This document shows positions 8,464 to 14,931 of a stretch of DNA of 36,992 nucleotides, piece by piece. The translations under genes were made by a program, and so were the position numbers. The DNA is from Actinoplanes palleronii (GTDB taxonomy: Bacteria > Actinomycetota > Actinomycetes > Mycobacteriales > Micromonosporaceae). Where the stretch lies: positions 1 to 36,992 of the forward strand of contig NZ_BOMS01000183.1 in the NCBI RefSeq assembly GCF_016862315.1, written 5' to 3'. The notes under the pieces were generated by a model. The model saw nothing but the letters and a program-made list of their open reading frames with translations, was not told the DNA's origin and searched no databases. Each line of letters begins with the position of its first letter. The first letter of the stretch is position 1.

Positions 8464-8751
8464 TCACAGATCGTGGTGCACGCGTGCGGCGAAGGCGCGG
8501 ATGCGCTCCTCGTCCCGGCGGTAGTAGGTCCACTGACCGCGCCGGGTCGCCTGCAGGAAACCGGCGCGTTGCAGGGTCGCCAGATGCGCCGAGACGGTCG
8601 AGGCGGAGCAGCCGACCCTGCGCTGGATCAGGCCGACGCAGACCCCGTCGGCCTCGTCCCCGATCCCGGGGAAGTGGGTGGCGGGATCCTTCAGCCACTC
8701 CAGGATCGCCAGGCGCGTCTCGTTCGAGAGCGCCTTGCACTCCTCCAGCAT
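8464..8751 (-). CDS. ArsR-family winged-helix regulator
   Basis: 95 residues, a single winged helix: KALSNETRLAILEWLKDP at the N-terminus, recognition helix CSASTVSAHLATLQRAGFLQ, and wing RRGQWTYYRRDEERI. The paired metal-binding Cys of classic ArsR is not present, so it may sense something other than metal. It is first gene of the unit with the LLM oxidoreductase. A palindrome just upstream (8767-8792) probably gives autorepression of both. GAAGGA is 12 nt before the ATG, rather far for a ribosome site. Confidence 0.86.
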   Translation of the reverse strand: MLEECKALSNETRLAILEWLKDPATHFPGIGDEADGVCVGLIQRRVGCSASTVSAHLATLQRAGFLQATRRGQWTYYRRDEERIRAFAARVHHDL

Positions 8752-8766
8752 CTCGGCACACCATCC

Positions 8767-8792
8767 TTCGGCATTTCGCTTATTGCCGAAAT
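8767..8792 (-). promoter_or_regulatory. Candidate ArsR operator
   Basis: Nested inverted repeats: TTCGGCA (8767-8773) with TGCCGAA (8784-8790), and ATTTCG (8773-8778) with CGAAAT (8787-8792). The stretch is notably AT-rich for this genome and lies 16 bp before the ArsR-family start. Confidence 0.6.
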
Positions 8793-8937
8793 TACGTCAC
8801 CCAGCGTGCCACCCGCCACCCACCATGACGCGGCTCACCGGCCGCGCCCGGGCTAAGCACCGGCCCGCCCCTGCCGATCAGCCGGGGAAGAACTCCGGAA
8901 GGACATCCGTTGCGTCGTCCCAGCCGCGGCGCCGACG

Positions 8938-9127
8938 GTGACGACCGGGCAACGGTGGGCCTTCTTCGGTGGCGTCGCGCTGGAGGTCGGGGTGAGCGTC
9001 GGCATCGCCGCCTACGGCGCCGACGTGCCGGCCCGCGAACGCGACGCCGTCCGTCGCCGACTCCGCCATGTACGAGGCAAAACGCCGAGGCCGCGGCCAG
9101 CGGGTCCTGGCCGCCACCAGCGTGTGA
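8938..9127 (+). pseudogene. C-terminal remnant of a GGDEF domain
   Basis: Two frames together spell the end of a diguanylate cyclase domain. FFGGVALEVGVSVGIAAYGA is read from 8938. After a one-base shift near 9055, ADSAMYEAKRRGRGQRVLA is read to a TGA at 9125-9127. The block matches the conserved tail of GGDEF domains (V-S-x-G-I-A, then A-D-x-A-M-Y-x-A-K). The GGDEF signature itself and everything N-terminal are missing; the bases from about 8800 to 8937 show only an unassignable degenerate stretch. The final GTG-TGA lies in the first repeat unit of the array that follows. Confidence 0.65.
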
Positions 9128-9403
9128 ACTTTCGGCGCGCTCCGCACCCGAAGTTCACACGCAGCAGCTCGCACCCGCAGCGTGGGGACTTTCGGCGCGC
9201 ACCGCACCCAAAGTTCACACACCACCGCTCGCACGCCGCAGCGTGGGGACTTTCGGCGCGCACCGCACCGCAACTTCACACACCACAGCTCGCACGCCGC
9301 AGCGTGGGGACTTTCGGCGCGCACCGCACCGCAACTTCACACACCACCGCTGGCAGGCCGCGGCGTGGGGAGTTTTGGTGCGGTCCGGACCGAAAGTTCA
9401 CAC
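9122..9403. repeat. Five-unit array of 60/61-bp palindromic repeats
   Basis: Units begin at about 9121, 9181, 9242, 9303 and 9364. Each holds a stem-loop of about 39 nt: left arm GTGTGAACTTTCGG or its variant GTGGGGACTTTCGG, a GC-rich loop, and right arm ending GTTCACAC. A roughly 21-nt linker rich in GCTCGCACGCCGCAGC separates units. The outer ends are mirror images: both outermost arms read GTGTGAAC outward. It lies between two frames that converge on it and could stop transcription from either side. Confidence 0.9.
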
Positions 9404-10516
9404 GCGGTCGCTGGGTGACGGGAACATCTGGGTGAGCATGTGGACGGAGTTGTCGACGGTGGTGAAGCCCCGCGGGAGCATCACCTGCTCGTAGGCGGTG
9501 ACCGCTTCCAGCAGCGACTGGGTGCCACGCGCCGCGGCGAGCAGCTCGGCGGAGAGCGTCGCGGCGTCCTGCAGGGCGGTGTTCGCGCCGACGCCGCCGG
9601 CCGGGGGCATGGTGTGCACCGCGTCGCCGAGCAGGGTCACCGGACCCGAGGGCCAGGCCGGGACCCGCTGCGCCGCCCGGATCGTGACGGGGAAGAAAGA
9701 GCTTTCCTCGGCGTACGAAAAAAGGGTGGTGATCGTGGGGTGCCAGTCGGCGGTGGCCTCCCGTGCGATCCGGCGCAGGTCCAGGCGCCCGGGGCCGAGG
9801 AACGCCGGCGGGCCGACCAGCACGGTCATCAGGTAGCCGGCCGGGCGGTGGCGGAACCGGACCGGGGCGAAGCCGGCCCCGAGACCGTTGTCGCCGGCGA
9901 CCCAGCAGAAGCCGCGGTGGAAGTCGGCGGGGATCAGCGGTTCGGTGACCTCGGTGATCGGCATGCGGCCGTAGAGGCACCGCAGCCCCAGGTCACGGGT
10001 GCCCGCCTGCGGCAGCAACTGCCGGCGGACGGCGGAGCCGACCCCGTCCGCCCCGACCAGCAGGTCACCCTCGTCGCCGCCCCCGCCGGCGAACCCGACC
10101 CGCACCCGGCCGGCACCGGTGATCTCGTAGCCGGTGACCGTGCGACCGAAGACGACCACGTCGTCGAGCCCGGTGAGCAGGCCCTGGCGGAACGTGTCCC
10201 GGTCCACGTTGGAGATCAGGTCGGGGCCGATGCCGGGGAACTCCTGGGCGCTGACCCGCTCCAGCCGCTGGGTGTACGCCGCGACCAGGTCACCGTTGAC
10301 GCCGCTGGTGTCCCGCACCAGGTCGAGCACCGGCGACGGCAGGCAGGCCCGCAGCGCGGTGTTGCCGTCCTGGTCGATGTGCAGGCGATAGCCCTGGTCA
10401 CGGGTCTGCGGGGTGGGATCGCGCTCGTAGACGGCGACGTCGAGGCCGCCGTGGCGGAGGGCTTGGGCGAGCGCCAGGCCACCGAGGCCCGCGCCGCTGA
10501 TCAGGATTCTCGTCAT
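9398..10516 (-). CDS. FAD-dependent aromatic-type monooxygenase
   Basis: 372-residue class A flavoprotein monooxygenase (UbiH/PHBH-like). Seen: the FAD ADP-binding loop ILISGAGLGGLALAQAL at 4-20, the DG motif LLVGADGVGSAVRRQL mid-protein, and the GD motif VTLLGDAVHTMPPAGGVGAN near residue 300. Such enzymes hydroxylate aromatic or polyketide substrates, or inactivate antibiotics such as tetracyclines and rifamycins; which one cannot be told. It is divergent from a TetR-type gene, which suggests repression lifted by a small molecule. Its last codon GTG and TGA stop lie inside the outer arm of the repeat array. Confidence 0.87.
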   Translation of the reverse strand: MTRILISGAGLGGLALAQALRHGGLDVAVYERDPTPQTRDQGYRLHIDQDGNTALRACLPSPVLDLVRDTSGVNGDLVAAYTQRLERVSAQEFPGIGPDLISNVDRDTFRQGLLTGLDDVVVFGRTVTGYEITGAGRVRVGFAGGGGDEGDLLVGADGVGSAVRRQLLPQAGTRDLGLRCLYGRMPITEVTEPLIPADFHRGFCWVAGDNGLGAGFAPVRFRHRPAGYLMTVLVGPPAFLGPGRLDLRRIAREATADWHPTITTLFSYAEESSFFPVTIRAAQRVPAWPSGPVTLLGDAVHTMPPAGGVGANTALQDAATLSAELLAAARGTQSLLEAVTAYEQVMLPRGFTTVDNSVHMLTQMFPSPSDRV

Positions 10517-10524
10517 GAGCCGAC

Positions 10525-10593
10525 GTTATCAATCGCACACATAGGTTTGTCAATCACATGATTAATTGACTGTCTCAAGCGGGTGTATATGAT
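10525..10593. promoter_or_regulatory. Divergent promoter pair with TetR operator candidates
   Basis: Minus strand: a consensus TTGACA (10553-10548), 17-bp spacer, GATAAC (10530-10525), predicted start within 2-3 nt of the monooxygenase ATG. Plus strand: TTGACT (10566-10571), 16-bp spacer, TATGAT (10588-10593), then 6 nt to the GTG of the tetR-like gene, so a leaderless message is likely. GTCAAT/ATTGAC at 10549-10570 is an inverted repeat over the -35 boxes. TCAATCGCACA and TCAATCACATG recur 21 bp apart. These are good repressor sites. Confidence 0.65.
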
Positions 10594-10599
10594 CGCGGC

Positions 10600-11238
10600 G
10601 TGCCAGCGCGCAGATCACCCGAGCCGCACGAGCGGCAGCGCGACCCGGAGCGCACCCGACAGCGCATCCTCGAGGCGGCCGCCGCCGAGTTCGGCGAGCA
10701 CGGGTACGCCGGCGCCCGCACCCGGGCGATCGCCGAACGGGCCGGCGTCAACCAGCAGCTGGTGTCGTACTACTTCGGTGGCAAGGAAGGCCTCTACCGG
10801 GCGATGTCCCAGCAGTGGGAGCAGCGCCGCGAGGGGCTGGCCCCGCCTGGCACGCCGCTGCCCGACCAGCTGCGCAACTTCGCCCTGGAAGCGCTGCGCA
10901 GCCCGGCCGGGGTGCGGATGTTCGCGTGGAGCGGCCTGCAGTGGACCGGGCCGGACGACGACCCCGACCGCGCCGAGCGCAGCCGGATGCTCGGCGGCGG
11001 TGTGGACCAGCTGCGCGAGCTGCAGGCCGCCGGGCGGCTGCCGGCCGAGGTCGATCCGGCCTGCCTGCAGGTGATGCTGATGGCCGCGTGCATGGCGACC
11101 ACCACGCTGCCACACGTGATCGAGGGCCTGACCGGCGCCGACCCCCGCTCCCCCGCGTTCGTCGCACACTTCGCCGACCAGGTGGCCGTGCTGGCCCGGC
11201 TGATCGGCCTGGACCCTCAGGAGCCGCAGACCTCATGA
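10600..11238 (+). CDS. TetR-family regulator
   Basis: 212 residues. The N-terminal helix-turn-helix is RTRQRILEAAAAEFGEHGYA, then RTRAIAERAGVNQQLVSYYF with the YYFGGKEGLY signature. The C-terminal ligand domain is helical. The start is a GTG 6 nt after a TATGAT -10 box and without a ribosome site, so it is probably leaderless. It is divergent from the FAD monooxygenase and is the likely repressor of that gene and itself. It overlaps the following acetyltransferase by ATGA. Confidence 0.88.
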   Translation: MPARRSPEPHERQRDPERTRQRILEAAAAEFGEHGYAGARTRAIAERAGVNQQLVSYYFGGKEGLYRAMSQQWEQRREGLAPPGTPLPDQLRNFALEALRSPAGVRMFAWSGLQWTGPDDDPDRAERSRMLGGGVDQLRELQAAGRLPAEVDPACLQVMLMAACMATTTLPHVIEGLTGADPRSPAFVAHFADQVAVLARLIGLDPQEPQTS

Positions 11239-11795
11239 CCGAAATCGGCCACCTGCCCGGCGGCGTCCTGCTGCGGCTGCTCACCGCCGCCGACGTGCCC
11301 GCGCTGCACGACGCGCTGGTCCGCAACCGCGACCATCTGGCGCCGTACGACCCGCCCCGGCCGCCGTCGTTCTGGACCCTCGACGGGCAGCGGGAACGGG
11401 TCGACGGCCTGCTCCAGCAGCAGCGCGACGGCCGGTTCTACTCCTTCGTGATGGAGCGCGACGCGACGATCGTCGGCTTCTCCACCCTGCACAACATCAC
11501 CTACGGGCCGATGTGCGGCGCGGTCCTCGGGTACTGGGTCGGCGCGGCCGAGATCGGGAAGGGCCTGGCCGGCGCGGCCGTCGCGGCGATCTGCGAATTC
11601 GCCGACCAGTCCCTCGACCTGCACCGGATCGAGGCGAGCACCAACATCACCAACGTGGCGTCGCAGCGGGTGCTGCTCAGGAACGGCTTCGAGCACTTCG
11701 GCACCGCCCGTGCCTACCTGCACATCAACGGCACCTGGCAGGACAGCGTGATGTACCAGCGCATCCTGAACGACCGCCCGCCCGGCCGCCCCTGA
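11235..11795 (+). CDS. RimJ/RimL-type GNAT acetyltransferase
   Basis: 186 residues from ATG 11235, which overlaps the TetR stop by 4 bp. A longer frame to 10815 is a shadow over tetR. RimJ/RimL-type blocks: LLRLLTAADVPALHDALVRN, FVMERDATIVGFSTLHNI, GYWVGAAEIGKGLAGAAVAA (acetyl-CoA loop), HRIEASTNITNVASQRVLLR and NGFEHFGTARAYLHINGTWQ. The family acetylates ribosomal-protein N-termini or small amines. The Gln/Arg-x-x-Gly-x-Gly turn appears as E-I-G-K-G-L-A-G, close to normal. Confidence 0.87.
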   Translation: MTEIGHLPGGVLLRLLTAADVPALHDALVRNRDHLAPYDPPRPPSFWTLDGQRERVDGLLQQQRDGRFYSFVMERDATIVGFSTLHNITYGPMCGAVLGYWVGAAEIGKGLAGAAVAAICEFADQSLDLHRIEASTNITNVASQRVLLRNGFEHFGTARAYLHINGTWQDSVMYQRILNDRPPGRP

Positions 11796-11822
11796 CCCGG
11801 CCGGATGCGGCAGGCTGGGCCG

Positions 11823-12602
11823 ATGACCGACGATGCGCCCACCGACGATCGCCGCGGCCCGCGCGTGGCCGGTCTGGACCTGCGCGGCGCCGACATCCGC
11901 GCTGTGGACCTCTCCGGCGCCCGGTTGCGGGCGCTCACCCTGAACGGCGCACGGATCAGCGGCGCCGAGATGTTCCAGGTCGAGATCACCGGCGAGATCG
12001 ACGGCCTGGTGATCAACGGCGTCGACGTGGCGCCGCTGGTCGAGGCCGAGCTGGACCGCCGGGATCCGGAGCGCGCCGCGATGCGGCCCACCGACCCCGG
12101 CGGTCACCGCGCGGCCTGGGAGATCATGGATCGGCTCTGGGTCGGGACGGTCGCCCGCGCCCGGCTGCTGGACCCGGCGCTGCTGCACGAACGCATCGAC
12201 GGCGAATGGTCGTTCATCGAGACCCTGCGGCACCTGGTGTTCGCCCACGACGCCTGGATCGGCCGGGTGATCCTCGGCGACCCGTACCCGTGGCACCCAC
12301 TCGGGCTGCCCTTCGACCAGCTGCCGAGCACGCCCGGCATCACGAGCGACCCGGCGGCGCGTCCCGGCCTGGACGAGATGCTCGTGCTGCGCCGCGACCG
12401 CCGCGCCCTGGTCCAGCGGGTCCTCGACACGCTCACCGACGAGCGGCTCGACGCCACCACCGCGCCGGTAACCGAGCCCGGCTGGCCGGAACCGATCGGT
12501 TACCGGCTGCGCGACGTGCTGCGGTGGCTGCTCAACGAGGAGTGGGAGCACCGCCGTTACGCCGAACGCGACCTGACCGTGCTGGCGAGCCGCGGCAGCT
12601 GA
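11823..12602 (+). CDS. DinB-like protein with N-terminal pentapeptide-like segment
   Basis: 259 residues from ATG 11823 (an ATG at 11805 is in frame but less likely). Residues about 15-60 read DLRGADIRAVDLSGARLRAL and LNGARISGAEMF, resembling short A(D/N)LxX pentapeptide repeats. The remainder is a DinB-type helical bundle with WSFIETLRHLVFAHDAWIGR and LNEEWEHRRYAERDL. The His-x3-His pair expected near the end has Ala at the second place, so metal binding may differ. It ends 6 bp before the convergent dioxygenase gene. Function unknown. Confidence 0.75.
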   Translation: MTDDAPTDDRRGPRVAGLDLRGADIRAVDLSGARLRALTLNGARISGAEMFQVEITGEIDGLVINGVDVAPLVEAELDRRDPERAAMRPTDPGGHRAAWEIMDRLWVGTVARARLLDPALLHERIDGEWSFIETLRHLVFAHDAWIGRVILGDPYPWHPLGLPFDQLPSTPGITSDPAARPGLDEMLVLRRDRRALVQRVLDTLTDERLDATTAPVTEPGWPEPIGYRLRDVLRWLLNEEWEHRRYAERDLTVLASRGS

Positions 12603-12608
12603 GCCCGG

Positions 12609-13649
12609 CTACCGGGCGGCGTGGACGCGGGCCGCCTCGCGGACCGCGGTGGTGTTCTTCAGCCCGGCCCGGGAGCCGTTGAGCTTGGCGAGAATGTGCT
12701 CCTTGACCGTCACCGGGGCGTAGAGCGGCTCCTCGCCGACCGGGACGAACTGCGGCAGGGTGCGGATGGTGGCGTCGGCGTTGCCGTCGTGGAAGAACGC
12801 GACCGAGCGACGCCGCTCGATGGTGCCGTCGACCACCGGCGGCTTGACCCGGTGCAACGTCGACATCCACACGTCGTTGGTCAGGCGGGCGGTGATGTCG
12901 CCCAGGTTGACCAGCAGGGCGCCGTCGGCGGGCTGCACGTCGTGCCACGTGTTGTCGGCGCCGAGGATCTGCAGGCCGGCGACCTGGTCGGCCCAGAGCA
13001 CCGTGACGATGCCGAAGTCGGTGTGCTCACCCATCCCGGTCAGATCGGCGCCGAGCTCGATCTCGCCCGGCGGCAGCGCGTAGTTGTTCATCCGCAGCAC
13101 GTCGAGGGAGTGGTCGGTGAACGTGTCGAACCAGCCGGGTTCGACACCGAGGGCCGCGGCGAAGATGCCGGTCAAGGTGTGCGCGACGCGGCGGGCGTGC
13201 GCGAAATAGGACTCCGTCCGCGTACGGAAATCGGGGTTTTCCGCAGGCCAGGTATTCGCGGCGTAATCGTCGGCCGCGACCACCGCATGGGGGTAATCGG
13301 CGGCGGAGGCGCCGACGTTGAACGCCTCGAAGAAGTCGTTCATGCGGGTGACCGGGTCGACGCCGAGGCTGTAGCTCAGCGACTCGCTCTTCGGCGGGCT
13401 GTACCCGCGGTTCTCGGCGGCCGGGCGCAGGTAGCGCTTCTTCACGTCGAGCGGCCGGGTGAAGAAGTCGTCGACCGCGGCGGCGAGCCCGTCGGTGACC
13501 GACGCGGGCACGCCGTGGCCGACGATCTGGATGAAGCCGACGGTGCGGCAGGCGTGGTCGAGGTCCCGGGCGACCCGCGACCTCTCCTCCGGGCTGCCGT
13601 CACCGGCCCAGGAGCTGATGTCCACCGTCGGGACCAGGAACTCTGTCAT
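12609..13649 (-). CDS. Isopenicillin-N-synthase-like 2-oxoglutarate/Fe(II) dioxygenase
   Basis: 346 residues. The N-terminal DIOX_N domain carries VGFIQIVGHGVP (37-48). The C-terminal double-stranded beta-helix has the iron facial triad His209 and Asp211 (GEHTDFG) and His266 (TLHRV), plus the co-substrate-binding R-x-S at 280-282. The length and motifs fit the plant-like 2OG oxygenase group. With no ACV synthetase or other biosynthetic gene nearby, it is unlikely to be a true penicillin synthase; the substrate is unknown. It is divergent from the histidine kinase across 122 bp. Confidence 0.88.
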   Translation of the reverse strand: MTEFLVPTVDISSWAGDGSPEERSRVARDLDHACRTVGFIQIVGHGVPASVTDGLAAAVDDFFTRPLDVKKRYLRPAAENRGYSPPKSESLSYSLGVDPVTRMNDFFEAFNVGASAADYPHAVVAADDYAANTWPAENPDFRTRTESYFAHARRVAHTLTGIFAAALGVEPGWFDTFTDHSLDVLRMNNYALPPGEIELGADLTGMGEHTDFGIVTVLWADQVAGLQILGADNTWHDVQPADGALLVNLGDITARLTNDVWMSTLHRVKPPVVDGTIERRRSVAFFHDGNADATIRTLPQFVPVGEEPLYAPVTVKEHILAKLNGSRAGLKNTTAVREAARVHAAR

Positions 13650-13771
13650 GCCGACGAGTCTGCCCGCCGATTGTTACCCGGACATGGCGGACCGGGGTAC
13701 CGCGGTTGCGGTAGGCGCGAGCACCGCCACGGGTGGACGACCGGGAACGATCATTTTGCGACACTGGACGG

Positions 13772-14875
13772 GTGCTGATCCGGTCCGTGACGCGAAGCCG
13801 GCCGATCTGGCTGCCCCCACTACTGGTGATCATGGTGATGATGGCGGCGGTGTCCTACGTCGGCGGCCACGTCAGCCGGACACCCGGCGGCCTCGGGCTG
13901 ATCCTGGTCCTCACCGGCGCCATCGCCCTGCTGTTCCGGCGGCGCCACCCGGTGCCGGTGACGGTGGTGACCGTCCTGACCGGCGCCGCGCTGCCGCTCA
14001 CCGCGCCCCACCTGGTCCTGGTCGACGTGGCCACGGTCGTCGCGCTCTACACGCTGGCGACCCTGCGGGAACGCCGGGTGGCCCGGACCGCCGGGGTGTT
14101 CGCGGCGGTGGCGCTGACCGCCGCGATCATCCCGTGGCAGCGGGGCGGCCTGCTCGACCTGGCCAACCTGGTGCCGGCCAACTACGTGGCCATCGCGGTG
14201 GCGGCCGGCGAGGCCACCCGCAACCGGCGCGCGCTGCTCGCCGAGGTGCGGGTCAGCGCGGTACGCGAGGAACGCGTCCGGATCGCCCGGGACCTGCACG
14301 ACGTCGTCGCCCACCACATCGCGCTGGTCAACGCGCAGGCCGGGGTGGCACACCACCTGATGGCGGCGCACCCGGACCGGGCCCGGGAGGCGCTCGCCGG
14401 GATCCGCGACACCAGCCGCACCGCGCTCGACGAACTGCGGGCCACGGTCGGCCTGCTGCGCCAGGAGGGCGATCCGCCGCAGGGTCTGCGGCCGGCGCCG
14501 GCCTTCGCCGCTCTCGACGATCTGATCGAGGGCTTCCGCAAGGCGGATTTCACCGTACGACTGAGCCGCACCGGTGTCCCGGCCCCGCTGGCCGGCGCCG
14601 CCGACCTGGCGGCGTACCGGATCGTCCAGGAGTCGCTGACCAACGCGAACAAGCACGGCATCGGCCGGCGCGCCGACCTCACGCTGGAGTACACCCCGGC
14701 CGGACTGCGGATCACCGTGACCAACCCGGCGCATCCCGCGCGCCGGGGTGCCGGCACCGGGCACGGCCTGATCGGCATGCGGGAACGGGCCGAGGCGGCC
14801 GGCGGCACCCTCACGGCCGGGATGGACTCCGGCGTGCACACCGTCCGCGCCGACCTTCCCCTGCTCCCCCGTTAG
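13772..14875 (+). CDS. NarL-type (HisKA_3) sensor histidine kinase
   Basis: 367 residues from GTG 13772 (an in-frame GTG at 13733 is possible). It has four to five hydrophobic helices in the first ~150 residues, e.g. LPPLLVIMVMMAAV and LGLILVLTGAIALLF. The HisKA_3 dimerisation domain is RVRIARDLHDVVAHHIALVN with His176 as phosphate site. The ATPase domain has AYRIVQESLTNANKHG (N box) and GTGHGLIGMRERAEAAGG (G box). Such kinases nearly always have a LuxR-type response regulator next door. Here the next gene is a large LuxR-type regulator with no receiver domain, so the kinase looks orphaned. Confidence 0.87.
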   Translation: MLIRSVTRSRPIWLPPLLVIMVMMAAVSYVGGHVSRTPGGLGLILVLTGAIALLFRRRHPVPVTVVTVLTGAALPLTAPHLVLVDVATVVALYTLATLRERRVARTAGVFAAVALTAAIIPWQRGGLLDLANLVPANYVAIAVAAGEATRNRRALLAEVRVSAVREERVRIARDLHDVVAHHIALVNAQAGVAHHLMAAHPDRAREALAGIRDTSRTALDELRATVGLLRQEGDPPQGLRPAPAFAALDDLIEGFRKADFTVRLSRTGVPAPLAGAADLAAYRIVQESLTNANKHGIGRRADLTLEYTPAGLRITVTNPAHPARRGAGTGHGLIGMRERAEAAGGTLTAGMDSGVHTVRADLPLLPR

Positions 14876-14931
14876 AGACGGTTGCTGGACTGTTGCTTGG
14901 CCGGGGCGGCCGGGCCGACGAGGATGACGCC

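Noticed and set aside
8444..8764. N-terminal extension of the LLM oxidoreductase
   Set aside because: It overlaps the whole ArsR gene in another frame; the domain begins at 8443.
9122..9403. CRISPR array
   Set aside because: Only five units, each a diverged palindrome, with repeated linkers and no cas genes.
12609..13649. Beta-lactam biosynthesis (true isopenicillin N synthase)
   Set aside because: Family motifs are shared by many 2OG oxygenases, and no ACV synthetase, acyltransferase or epimerase genes of that pathway are nearby.
13459..14931. N-terminal extension giving a 1309-residue LuxR protein
   Set aside because: It runs out of frame over the histidine kinase, is Arg/Pro/Gly nonsense, and ATG 14932 has a good ribosome site at the domain start.
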